This document shows positions 9,446 to 18,226 of a stretch of DNA of 32,001 bases, piece by piece. Each line of letters opens with the position of its first letter. The first letter of the stretch is position 1. The notes under the pieces were generated by a model, which had not been told where the DNA came from, did not search any database, and worked only from the letters and a program-made list of their open reading frames with translations. The stretch comes from Bacteroidales bacterium (GTDB taxonomy: Bacteria; Bacteroidota; Bacteroidia; Bacteroidales; JAADGE01): NCBI GenBank assembly GCA_021648725.1, contig JAKISF010000002.1, forward strand, positions 1 through 32,001, written 5' to 3'. The position numbers and the translations under genes are program-made.

Positions 9446-12217
9446 TTATCCGAATAACAGAGAGTAAATAATTAAAACTACAAGCACGGTTCCTGTTGCC
9501 AAGAATAAAAATCCGAAAGTTTTAATTACTCTCATCCGTAATTTTGAAAATTCTCTTTTAGTAACTAACTTATCAAGTTTCCCTTCTTTTTCTAATTCTT
9601 CATATTCTCTCGGTCTGTCTTCCTTATATTCTTCTGCCGGAACATGCCCGGTAAATATAACTGTATCCATAGGGAATGATTCAGGACGCAAATGTGTATT
9701 AAAAAAATGAATTGTGAAAATAAATCCTACTGCAAGTAAAGCTTCATCACTATGAATAATTTGTGCAACATTAATAAATTTACCCGGCAACAACTTTGAA
9801 AAGAATTCGGGAAACCATAACATCAACCCCGAAAACCCGATAACAGCGATACCCCAAAATACTGCCATATAATCAAATTTCTCCCAGTATGTCCATCTTC
9901 CGTATTTTGGTCTCGGTCCTTTACCGAAAAACCACTTAATTGATGCTGCAAAATCTTTAACATCTTGTTTATTAAACATCAATGAATTTTTTCCGAACAC
10001 AAAGTTTTTTATACTTTTTTTACGCGAAATTTTTTGTTTAATCATTGAATACAAATGAAACCCAAAATATCCAAAAGTTAAAAATGCACCAAATCTGTGT
10101 ATATTTCCGGCACCTTCAACTCCTCCGAAGTATTTAATTAAAAATTTTGCCCACTGCATATCAGAAAACTTTAACATCATACCCGTTAAAGCCAACAGAA
10201 TAAAACTGACAATAACAAAAATATGAGTAATGCTTTGAGCTCTTGTAAAGCGTCTGAAATATTTCACTTCACCGCTCGGATGTTGAGGGTGTAATTTTTT
10301 CTTGCGTCTTCTTTCTTTTAAAGACCTTGGTAACCAAAGTAATGTGTGAAGACCGAAAAATCCGAAAACACTTATAAGCAAAAATGTCATCGCCCAATAA
10401 GTATAATATAATAACGGAAACTTTTCTCGGTTGTAATGTGTTGCATGTGTTAAATATCCGACAAATTTTTCATTTGCATCTTCGTGACATTTTTGGCATG
10501 TTCTTACAATATTATTTTCCCCGACACTTGATTCCGGATTATCCATACTCAATATTAAGTGGGCATTATGACAATCAGAACACTTAGCTGACTTTTCATA
10601 TCCCAATTGATATGATTGTCCGTGATATGTATCTAAGTATGTTTCAGCTAACTCTTCATGACAAGAGCCGCATTGGTGCATAACTTCCGTCATGAACTGA
10701 TCTTTCCCGACATTTCTTATAACATGAGCAGAATGGCAATCTACACAAGTCGGAAATCTGTTTTCCCCTTCCCGGTTAATTGCATGATCACTTCTTATAT
10801 ATTTATCATAAATTCCTTTGTGGCATTTTGCACAAGTGGCAGGAACATTTTTCGGATTAACCGAAGAGCGTTCATCGGATGCACGAAGCATATAATGAGA
10901 AGAGTGACAATCTGTACAAACTGCACTTACCAAAAGTCCCTTTTCGGTAACCCCTCTTCCGTGAACACTTAACGAATAATCACTATAAGCTTCAACCTCG
11001 TTAAGATGAACATCTTTATCTGCTTTACCGTCTTTTTTGTGGCAATCTCCGCATAAAGTCGGTATTGATGTTCTGAATATAGGCGAAGTATCATCATTTT
11101 TTCCCAATATTTTATGACTGCCGTGACAATCAGTGCAATAAGGGGCATTTTCGTGTTTATTAAAATATGCCTGACCGTGTCCGCCGTCAAAATACAGATT
11201 AGATGCTTCGACATGACAACTTGAACAATCTATTTTGCCGACCGTTTCGCAGGGTCTGTCAAGATCCGGAGATACATCTGAGTGGCATTTTACACAAGTA
11301 ATGTTTTTATGCACTGAATACCTAACATCATCAATATCAACCTTTAACGATATTGTGTCTCCGTTTTCAATTTTGTGTATATCATCATTAGCATGGCATT
11401 TTAAACAAGACTGAACAGACATTGTTTCAACAATATTTTCAATTTTCACTTTGTGAGGCAAATGACAATCTGAACATGAAGGTATTTTACCCGGCTCTTC
11501 TTCCCACAACTTTTGATTAATTATTTTTTTATGAACATCTTCAATTCTTGCGTGACACTTCATACATGTTTTTGCAATGTTTTTTGATGAAATCGATGAA
11601 AAAGGATCTGTATGGGGTAATACCTGGTGGTTTCCATGGCAATCATTACAGGTTGCCGACACTATTAATCCGCTCTTAAACAAACCTTTACCGTGAATGT
11701 CCTGGCTGTAATTTTCAAGAATATTATGTTCGGTAATGTTATAAATTCTTGCAACCGGAGCATTTTCTCTGTGACACTTTCCGCACAATAAAGGAATATT
11801 CATTTTATATGTTCGGGATTTTGGATTTTTTTTATATAAAATATCATGTTTCCCGTGACATTCTTTACAATTTGGAGCATACATTTCGCCTCTTTTATAG
11901 GCTTGCCCGTGTAAGCCTGAATCAAAGTTGCGCATTGCTGATTTATGACAATCTCCGCAATTTACTTTCTTCAAGCGTTCGGGATGAGGAAAATCAACAG
12001 CTGCATCTTTATGACATGACACACATTTAACTTTTTTATGTACAGATCTAAGCAGTGTCTTGTCATTTACATACAGAGAAACTGTTCTTCCTTGCTTTAT
12101 TGTCGTTAAACCTTTATCTTCATGGCACATCATACAATCTTCATTAGATTGAGCCGATAAGTAAAAAGTAAATAACAAACTTACTATTGTAAGTACAATT
12201 TTTTTAAGATGCTGCAT
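9446..12217 (-). CDS. 19-heme cytochrome c fused to a membrane cytochrome b
   Basis: 923 residues: signal peptide (1-22, ending SAQ), periplasmic multiheme part (28-578) with 19 CXXCH motifs, then about six membrane helices from about residue 603. Helical histidines (about 624, 665, 707 and 721, plus later ones in the IHSDEALL and IHFFNTHLRP segments) are placed as in diheme b561/FdnI-type cytochromes. The periplasmic part is internally duplicated: residues about 50-275 align with about 290-520, heme for heme, for example SVHKKVKCVSCH with SVHKNITCVKCH and GLHGQAY with GGHGQAY. Its N-terminus is also close to that of the upstream gene product. The architecture is like Geobacter CbcL, an inner-membrane quinol oxidoreductase joining a diheme b domain to a multiheme c domain. 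A quinone-to-periplasm electron transfer role is inferred. Confidence 0.9.
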   Translation of the reverse strand: MQHLKKIVLTIVSLLFTFYLSAQSNEDCMMCHEDKGLTTIKQGRTVSLYVNDKTLLRSVHKKVKCVSCHKDAAVDFPHPERLKKVNCGDCHKSAMRNFDSGLHGQAYKRGEMYAPNCKECHGKHDILYKKNPKSRTYKMNIPLLCGKCHRENAPVARIYNITEHNILENYSQDIHGKGLFKSGLIVSATCNDCHGNHQVLPHTDPFSSISSKNIAKTCMKCHARIEDVHKKIINQKLWEEEPGKIPSCSDCHLPHKVKIENIVETMSVQSCLKCHANDDIHKIENGDTISLKVDIDDVRYSVHKNITCVKCHSDVSPDLDRPCETVGKIDCSSCHVEASNLYFDGGHGQAYFNKHENAPYCTDCHGSHKILGKNDDTSPIFRTSIPTLCGDCHKKDGKADKDVHLNEVEAYSDYSLSVHGRGVTEKGLLVSAVCTDCHSSHYMLRASDERSSVNPKNVPATCAKCHKGIYDKYIRSDHAINREGENRFPTCVDCHSAHVIRNVGKDQFMTEVMHQCGSCHEELAETYLDTYHGQSYQLGYEKSAKCSDCHNAHLILSMDNPESSVGENNIVRTCQKCHEDANEKFVGYLTHATHYNREKFPLLYYTYWAMTFLLISVFGFFGLHTLLWLPRSLKERRRKKKLHPQHPSGEVKYFRRFTRAQSITHIFVIVSFILLALTGMMLKFSDMQWAKFLIKYFGGVEGAGNIHRFGAFLTFGYFGFHLYSMIKQKISRKKSIKNFVFGKNSLMFNKQDVKDFAASIKWFFGKGPRPKYGRWTYWEKFDYMAVFWGIAVIGFSGLMLWFPEFFSKLLPGKFINVAQIIHSDEALLAVGFIFTIHFFNTHLRPESFPMDTVIFTGHVPAEEYKEDRPREYEELEKEGKLDKLVTKREFSKLRMRVIKTFGFLFLATGTVLVVLIIYSLLFG

Positions 12218-12243
12218 AGAATTCTATTTAAATAATTAATAAT

Positions 12244-14694
12244 TTATTTTTGTTTGTTTTCTTCAATGTATATTCTTAAATCTTCATCGTTATCTATTTC
12301 TGTTTTAATAAATTCATCGGTATTTGCTCCTGATTTTTCAACAGCTTTTATAAATAAGTTTCCGAAATGACTCAGTTGCTTTTCTGTTCTTTTTCCCTCT
12401 TTTAGTTCTACCCATTCAAGCATAACCTTTTTATATTTTAATTTGTGTTCATCTTTAAAATGGATGATGGTCATTTTTCCGTCAACACATGTAAAGCTCA
12501 TAGGATATTCTTGCGGTCTGAACATTACAAAGAACCAATGCCAAACAATAATTGCCAGTGTTGCCAAAATTGCTTCATAAAAGTGAACAATTTCGCTTAC
12601 CTTAATAACCCAAAGCGGTGCCCAGTCGCCTATTACAGTAGGAAACCATAAAATAAATCCGGTTACAGCCATTACAATAGTTCCCCAAATCAATGCCCAA
12701 TATTCTGCTTTTTCAATATAATTATAGTTGTCAAATTCGGGGTGTTTTTTTCTTAGGTGTAAGTGGTATGAAATATTTTGTATTGCGTGTTTAATGTCAG
12801 AAACTTTAAGCAGCATGCCTCTTAAAACATCTCTGCCCCTCGCTGTTATTCCTAAATATACAACATGCCATATTGAAAGACCTATCATAACTAATGCAGA
12901 TATTCTGTGTGTCCATTGTCTTGCAACTTCATTTAAACCAAAATAGCTTAAGCCTTCTGCCCACCAACTATCGGGGTATTTTAGTTGAAACCCCGTAATT
13001 GCAAGAATACTGAATGAAAGAAGTAAAATTATATGTTGTATCAGTTCATTGCGTGTAAATCTCGGTATTCTTATTGCTTTATTAATTTCTTTTCTTTTCT
13101 CACGAAGGTCATATATAAATATAATCAAATTATGAACAGCCATTCCTCCGATAACAATGATAATTAACCAAAAATATATGGTTTCAACTATATCTTCAAT
13201 AAATTTAGCAGAACTGTCTTCTTCGCTTGAGTGTGAATAACTTTTAGAAAATACATCAGAAGCTCCTTCGTGACATTTCCTGCAGGTTTCAACAACATTT
13301 CCTTCATGTATAGTTGATTCTTCATGGTATTTAGGTAAAATTTTATGAACTCCGTGACAATCTATACACATTGCCGCATCATCATCTCCTCGCATTGTTG
13401 CCAATCCGTGGTAGCTGTCTTGATAGTTTGCAGCACTTTCTTCGTCTATTCCGAAGCGTTCTGACAGTAGGAGGTTTTGATGACACTCTAAGCAAGTTTG
13501 TTCTTGCAGTTTTTTTATCTCCTCCTTTTTATGAAGGTTATTTATTTCTTTAATGCAATGCTCACTATGGCAATCATTACACGTGGGGGATTCTCCGACT
13601 CCTTTTTTTACCGACATCCAATGAATAGATTGTTCGTATTCTTTTTGTATTTCTTCGTGACATTTTCCGCATGATTTTGATACGCCGATACTTGAAATAG
13701 TTGAACCCGGTTGAATCCTGTTTTTAATATTATGAACACCGTGACATGAAGTACAACCGGCGGCATCCATTCGCCCCATTTCTACGAGTTTGGCATGAAC
13801 AGAAGTTGAATATAATTTTGCAGGGTGTTTAACTGATGAATGATGTTTTTCGGAGAAAGAATCGTCATCATGGCATTCTCCGCAAGTTTTTATCAGATTT
13901 CTTGAGCTTACCTTACTGTTTTCGGAAGCTACCTTTGTTATTTCGTGGGAACCGTGACAATTCCAACAATTTGCAGCCTCAAACATTCCTTCTTTAATAG
14001 ATATTCCGTGAATGCTTTCTTTGTGTTCTGATGCAATTGACCCGTGACAAAGATAGCAGTCGGCACTAGGGCGTTCATTGTCTGTTTCGTGTCCTTTTAA
14101 ATTGTTGACAACATGACCATGGCAATTTGCACATTCCAGATTAGCATGAACAGATTTTTCAAGCATTAACTTATAGTCTGTTTCATTATGGCATTCAACA
14201 CAGCCTTTATTTATGCCGCTTGAAATATGGTATGCAGAAGATAAAACTTTTGTTTCGTGGCATTTTCCGCAAAATTGCTTTGATTTATTCTTTACATTAG
14301 CCGGTTTCTTTACATTATGAGTATTATGGCAATCTTTACAAGTGGGCGGGTTTTTACAAGTTTTTTTCATAAGTGTATTATGAATGTCGTTGTTAACTTG
14401 TTCAGAATAGTCGGTATGACAGCTTCCGCAACTTACTTTTTTTAATTTTTCCGAATGAGGAAACTCACTGCCTGCCGCATCCTTATGGCAAGAAACACAT
14501 TCTACTTTACTGTGTGCAGATTTCTGCAATAAAGCTTTATTTACATACATTGATACAGTTTTTCCGTATCTTTCTGCAGTTAAATCTTTATCCTCATGAC
14601 ACATCAAACAATCATCATTTGATTGTGCAAGGATAATTACCGAGTAGTAGAAAAAACAGATTGTTACTGCAATTAATTTTTTGAAGTTTAACAT
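12244..14694 (-). CDS. 16-heme cytochrome c fused to a membrane cytochrome b
   Basis: 816 residues: signal peptide (1-24, ending LAQ), 16 CXXCH motifs between about residues 29 and 475, then five membrane helices from about residue 503, and a charged C-terminal tail of about 100 residues. The helices carry histidines suited to b-heme ligation (MAVHNLII, LIQHIILL, WTHRISAL, SIWHVVYL, IVHFYEAI, VWHWFF). The first 90 residues are strongly similar to the 19-heme protein encoded next (SNDDCLMCHEDKDLT against SNEDCMMCHEDKGLT), but the middle differs and is not obviously duplicated. Like that protein it resembles CbcL-type quinol:cytochrome oxidoreductases. Two adjacent paralogues suggest two quinone-reactive modules tuned to different potentials or directions. 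That is inference. Confidence 0.9.
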   Translation of the reverse strand: MLNFKKLIAVTICFFYYSVIILAQSNDDCLMCHEDKDLTAERYGKTVSMYVNKALLQKSAHSKVECVSCHKDAAGSEFPHSEKLKKVSCGSCHTDYSEQVNNDIHNTLMKKTCKNPPTCKDCHNTHNVKKPANVKNKSKQFCGKCHETKVLSSAYHISSGINKGCVECHNETDYKLMLEKSVHANLECANCHGHVVNNLKGHETDNERPSADCYLCHGSIASEHKESIHGISIKEGMFEAANCWNCHGSHEITKVASENSKVSSRNLIKTCGECHDDDSFSEKHHSSVKHPAKLYSTSVHAKLVEMGRMDAAGCTSCHGVHNIKNRIQPGSTISSIGVSKSCGKCHEEIQKEYEQSIHWMSVKKGVGESPTCNDCHSEHCIKEINNLHKKEEIKKLQEQTCLECHQNLLLSERFGIDEESAANYQDSYHGLATMRGDDDAAMCIDCHGVHKILPKYHEESTIHEGNVVETCRKCHEGASDVFSKSYSHSSEEDSSAKFIEDIVETIYFWLIIIVIGGMAVHNLIIFIYDLREKRKEINKAIRIPRFTRNELIQHIILLLSFSILAITGFQLKYPDSWWAEGLSYFGLNEVARQWTHRISALVMIGLSIWHVVYLGITARGRDVLRGMLLKVSDIKHAIQNISYHLHLRKKHPEFDNYNYIEKAEYWALIWGTIVMAVTGFILWFPTVIGDWAPLWVIKVSEIVHFYEAILATLAIIVWHWFFVMFRPQEYPMSFTCVDGKMTIIHFKDEHKLKYKKVMLEWVELKEGKRTEKQLSHFGNLFIKAVEKSGANTDEFIKTEIDNDEDLRIYIEENKQK

Positions 14695-14727
14695 TTTATA
14701 TAATTTTAGAGTTCAATATAATATATG

Positions 14728-16887
14728 CTACTTTCTTATAAGCTCGAATTCTGCCCTTCTGTTTTCTGCTCTTCCGTCTTCGGTTTCATTTGTGTTTACA
14801 GGGTTTGACTCTCCGTATGCTTTTATTTTTATTCTTTTAGGTAATATTCCTTTTGCTGTTAATATTTTTTTTACCGCCGTTGCTCGTTTTTTGGAAAGTT
14901 CGATATTATAATCAGTACTTCCCACGCTGTCAGTATATCCGTTTATTTGAATAGTTACGGCAGGGTATTTATTCATAAAATCTGTTAATTTATCTATCTC
15001 ATTGTTTATGTTTTTTTCAAATTCTGTTTTTCCGAACTTAAAGAATACCTTTAACGGTAACATTCTGTTAAATGCTTCAACTTCTGAAATTATGGTTTCT
15101 TCGAGATTGTTTGTATTTGATACTTCTGCGGAATCTTTGGTAATGTTTAAAGTTGTTGAATCGATTTGGGTTATATTATCATTTGTTAACGTATCTTTTT
15201 TAATTTCTACATTATCAACAATAACAGAATCTTTAATGGTAACTGTAATTGTTGTATCATTTTTGACTATATTATCGCTTTTATGTGTTATTGTATCTTT
15301 TTCGGTTGTAATTGAGTCAATTTCAGTTATATTTTCAATAGTACTTATTGCAACGGTATCTTTTTTAATTTCTACATTATCAACAATAACAGAATCTTTA
15401 ATGATAACTGCAACTGTTGTGTCATTTTTAACGGAACTGTTTTCTATATTTTCAACAACATTTATCGTGTCAGCAACATTGTTAATATGATTTGTAACAG
15501 AATCCGTAACATTGATACTGTCATTTTCAGGAATTTTTACTCGTGTGTATTTTTTTTCTGTGTGGCATCCTGTTCTGCATGATGCACCGTTTTCTTTTAG
15601 AATGAAATTCATGGGCATATTCCACGTTCCGAAATTAACTCTCTTTTTTATCAGAAACTTATTTTTTGAGGCATGCACATCGTGGCAAATGTTACAAGTT
15701 CTTCCTTTGTCGCCGTTTATATGAGTAAAGTGTAGATTTTGCTCACCGTTTCGAAAGTTTGTTGCCGTGCTTGAAAATTCTTTTTCCAACAAATCGGTAT
15801 CATGGCAATTAAAACAAAGTTCAAATGATTCGACACTTGCTTTTGTATATTCACCTTCCGGAAAAGCACCGTTCAATAAAGCCGTATTATTCGAAGCATG
15901 GGGGTTATGGCAAACAGCACATCCGTCTTCAATCGGAGCATGTTTATATTTAGCATTATTGAGTTTTTCTTTAATGTTTTCAATTTGTTTTGTTTCTGTG
16001 TCTATTTTTTTATTATGGCAATTTAAACATAAAACATCCTGTTCTTCTTTTAAAATTTTATTATGAGAAGATGAATGCGGAGAATGGCATTTTTGACACT
16101 CAATCTTACTTCCCGACACTTTGTGTATGTTTTTTGATTCGTTTATTTGCGAACTTATATCATCATGACAAGTAAAGCATAATTCCGGAGTTGAAGAATT
16201 CAGCAAAAATGATTCTTTTGAACTGTGAGGATTGTGACAGTTTGAGCAGTCATCGTCAAACGGTGCATGTAGAAATTCTGCTTGTTTTTCGGCTTCGATA
16301 TTATCGTGACAAGTTGCACATATTTTAGATTTGTCTTCAACTAAAAGAAAAGAATTATCTGATTGGTGAGCATCGTGGCATGACAAGCATCCGTCTAATT
16401 CAATCGGTGCATGAATGTTTGTATTCTCGCTTAAATCAATATCATGGCATTCTAAACAAAGTTTTGAACTCTCGGATTCTGCTAACATATACTTGTATTC
16501 TGCTCCGTGCGGTGAGTGACAAGAGACACATTCACCTCCCTCAACGGGTGTATGTATGTTTTTTTTGTCATTTTTTTGTTCGTGACACATGTAACATAAA
16601 TCCGGCATTTTTTCTGCCAGGATAAAGCCTTTTTCTTTTACCCTGGGATGTTTATTCCCTGTACTTTGATGACAGGTTTCACAATCGTCTGTAGCCGGTG
16701 CATGTAAAACTTTATGATTAATAATATCATTGTGGCAAAATGAACATTCTCTTTCATTTACGGAATTATATGAATAACCGGAATATGTATGTGTACTGCC
16801 TAATGATTTAATTTTTGATATTCTCGGTAAATAGCTTAGACTTACGGCTAAAATTGCAATCGGTATTACTATTATATATCTTTTCAT
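14728..16887 (-). CDS. 15-heme cytochrome c fused to an OmpA peptidoglycan-binding domain
   Basis: 719 residues. A hydrophobic N-terminus (4-20) lacks a clear cleavage site and may be a signal peptide or an inner-membrane anchor. Fourteen CXXCH motifs (48-411) in doubled-CXXCH repeats are followed by a fifteenth heme site with CX3CH spacing, CRTGCH at 437-442. A Thr/Asp/Asn-rich linker (about 450-605) contains a 55-residue repeat unit in two copies. Residues about 612-719 are an OmpA-like C-terminal domain, with FFKFGKTEF, INGYTDSVGSTDYN, LSKKRA and YGESNP plus a final GRAENRRAEF. Asp653 and Arg668 have the 15-residue spacing of the diaminopimelate-binding pair of OmpA domains. The protein should therefore be tethered to the cell wall inside the periplasm. 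The heme part is a paralogue of the upstream gene product, which lacks the OmpA domain. Confidence 0.93.
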   Translation of the reverse strand: MKRYIIVIPIAILAVSLSYLPRISKIKSLGSTHTYSGYSYNSVNERECSFCHNDIINHKVLHAPATDDCETCHQSTGNKHPRVKEKGFILAEKMPDLCYMCHEQKNDKKNIHTPVEGGECVSCHSPHGAEYKYMLAESESSKLCLECHDIDLSENTNIHAPIELDGCLSCHDAHQSDNSFLLVEDKSKICATCHDNIEAEKQAEFLHAPFDDDCSNCHNPHSSKESFLLNSSTPELCFTCHDDISSQINESKNIHKVSGSKIECQKCHSPHSSSHNKILKEEQDVLCLNCHNKKIDTETKQIENIKEKLNNAKYKHAPIEDGCAVCHNPHASNNTALLNGAFPEGEYTKASVESFELCFNCHDTDLLEKEFSSTATNFRNGEQNLHFTHINGDKGRTCNICHDVHASKNKFLIKKRVNFGTWNMPMNFILKENGASCRTGCHTEKKYTRVKIPENDSINVTDSVTNHINNVADTINVVENIENSSVKNDTTVAVIIKDSVIVDNVEIKKDTVAISTIENITEIDSITTEKDTITHKSDNIVKNDTTITVTIKDSVIVDNVEIKKDTLTNDNITQIDSTTLNITKDSAEVSNTNNLEETIISEVEAFNRMLPLKVFFKFGKTEFEKNINNEIDKLTDFMNKYPAVTIQINGYTDSVGSTDYNIELSKKRATAVKKILTAKGILPKRIKIKAYGESNPVNTNETEDGRAENRRAEFELIRK
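15191..15433. repeat. Two 165-bp-spaced direct repeats in the cytochrome-OmpA linker
   Basis: A stretch of about 78 nt starting at 15191 recurs at 15356, offset by 165 bp; the first 48 nt are identical or nearly so. Both copies are in frame and encode the KDSVIVDNVEIKKDT segment of the linker between the heme and OmpA domains. The high nucleotide identity points to a recent duplication or ongoing length change of the linker. Confidence 0.85.
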
Positions 16888-16914
16888 CAGTACATTCTGT
16901 TTTCAAATTCTATA

Positions 16915-18219
16915 TTATCGTCTATAAGATTTTTCAGCATGGCAACCCGGAAAACAAGAACCTCCGGCAGTTGTAACTTTATAGTTCATTTGCATTTCCC
17001 AAGATCCGAATTTGCTGACTTTTCGTATAAGGTGTTCATTCCCTGATGCGTGAACATCATGGCACAAACTACAGCTTCGTCCTTTTTTACCTTTAACATG
17101 AAGATAGTGCATGTTTGTTTCTCCGTTTCTGAAGTTCGTTGCATTTGTTGTTTTTTCTTTTTCAAGTAAATCTTGTTCGTGACATTCAAAGCATAAAGAA
17201 AAGTTTTCAACTTCGGCATTTTCATATTTTTTTCTCGGATATTTACCTATTAATAGTGATTCATATTCCGAGAAATGTGGTTTATGACAAGTTGCACAAC
17301 CGTCAAACTCTATTGCTCCGTGAACAGACACGCCGGTTTTTATTTTTCTGTCTATGTTTTCTATTGTTCTTGTTTCAGTTTTTATTTTTTTATTATGACA
17401 GCCTAAGCACAGATTCTTTTTATCATTTTTTAGCATTGAACTATAAGATGATGCGTGAGGAGAGTGGCAGTTTATACAATTTTTTTGGTCTAAAGCAACA
17501 GAATGTGATGAAACAGACTTCTCAAAATTTTCTTTAAATCCGTCATGACAATTAAAGCAGATGTCAGGTGTTTTTTCCGACATTAAATAATTTTCGGAAG
17601 AGCTGTGTGGTTTATGGCAGTTACCACAATCATCGTCAAAAGGATAATGTATGTTTTCTAAGGAAGCTTCTTTTTTTTCATTTTCATGACAAGAAAAGCA
17701 TAATTGCGGCTTAGTTTCTTTCAAAAAATAACTGTTATCTGATTGGTGAGGGTCGTGGCAATTTTGACAATCTCCACTTTTAACCGGGGCATGCATTTTG
17801 TCTGTTTCGGGTATTTTAAAATCATGACATCTCATGCAAGTTTCTTGATTCGGACTTTTTTTAATCATTGCCGGATTTGACGACCCGTGGGGAGAGTGGC
17901 ACATCATACAATAACCGTCGGTAACAGGCGGATGAACATTTTTCTTTGTATTTTTCGGATCATGGCACATATAACAAAGATCGGGAATGCTTTCGGTTAA
18001 ATAAAATTCATTGCCGACAGAATTAGGATGATCTCCTTCTTTTTTTTGATGGCAATTGTCACAAGCATCCTCTACTACAGGGTGTAGATATTCATATTTA
18101 AGTAAATCGCCGTGACAATCTGCACATGTTTTTTCTTGGTTGCTTTGTCCGAATGCACTTGATATATAAGAAAAACTTACAGTTATTAAAATCAAGCATA
18201 TTAAATTTTTATTAAGCAT
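16915..18219 (-). CDS. 15-heme periplasmic cytochrome c, doubled-CXXCH type
   Basis: 434 residues with a signal peptide (1-24, ending AFGQ). It has fourteen CXXCH motifs and a final CX3CH site, CFPGCH, near the C-terminus. Pairs of hemes recur in units such as DDDCGNCHKPHSSSEN followed by a PDICFNCHD half, typical of doubled-CXXCH (cytochrome c3-like) repeats. Heme order, spacing and the final CX3CH site all match the following gene product, so the two are tandem paralogues; this one has no linker or OmpA domain. No lipobox or membrane helix is visible, so it should be a soluble periplasmic or porin-inserted electron carrier. By position next to the barrel gene it is the best candidate for the MtrA-like component inserted in the barrel. 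Confidence 0.92.
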   Translation of the reverse strand: MLNKNLICLILITVSFSYISSAFGQSNQEKTCADCHGDLLKYEYLHPVVEDACDNCHQKKEGDHPNSVGNEFYLTESIPDLCYMCHDPKNTKKNVHPPVTDGYCMMCHSPHGSSNPAMIKKSPNQETCMRCHDFKIPETDKMHAPVKSGDCQNCHDPHQSDNSYFLKETKPQLCFSCHENEKKEASLENIHYPFDDDCGNCHKPHSSSENYLMSEKTPDICFNCHDGFKENFEKSVSSHSVALDQKNCINCHSPHASSYSSMLKNDKKNLCLGCHNKKIKTETRTIENIDRKIKTGVSVHGAIEFDGCATCHKPHFSEYESLLIGKYPRKKYENAEVENFSLCFECHEQDLLEKEKTTNATNFRNGETNMHYLHVKGKKGRSCSLCHDVHASGNEHLIRKVSKFGSWEMQMNYKVTTAGGSCFPGCHAEKSYRR

Positions 18220-18226
18220 CTTATTT

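Noticed and set aside
15191-15433. Direct repeats as a possible CRISPR array
   Set aside because: Only two copies, in frame within a coding region, too long and without regular spacers or cas genes.
15002-15490. 162-codon plus-strand open frame opposite the OmpA-fusion linker
   Set aside because: It is antisense to a confirmed repeat-bearing linker. Its repeats and its Ser/Val/Ile-rich composition are just the complement of the Thr/Asp/Asn linker codons.
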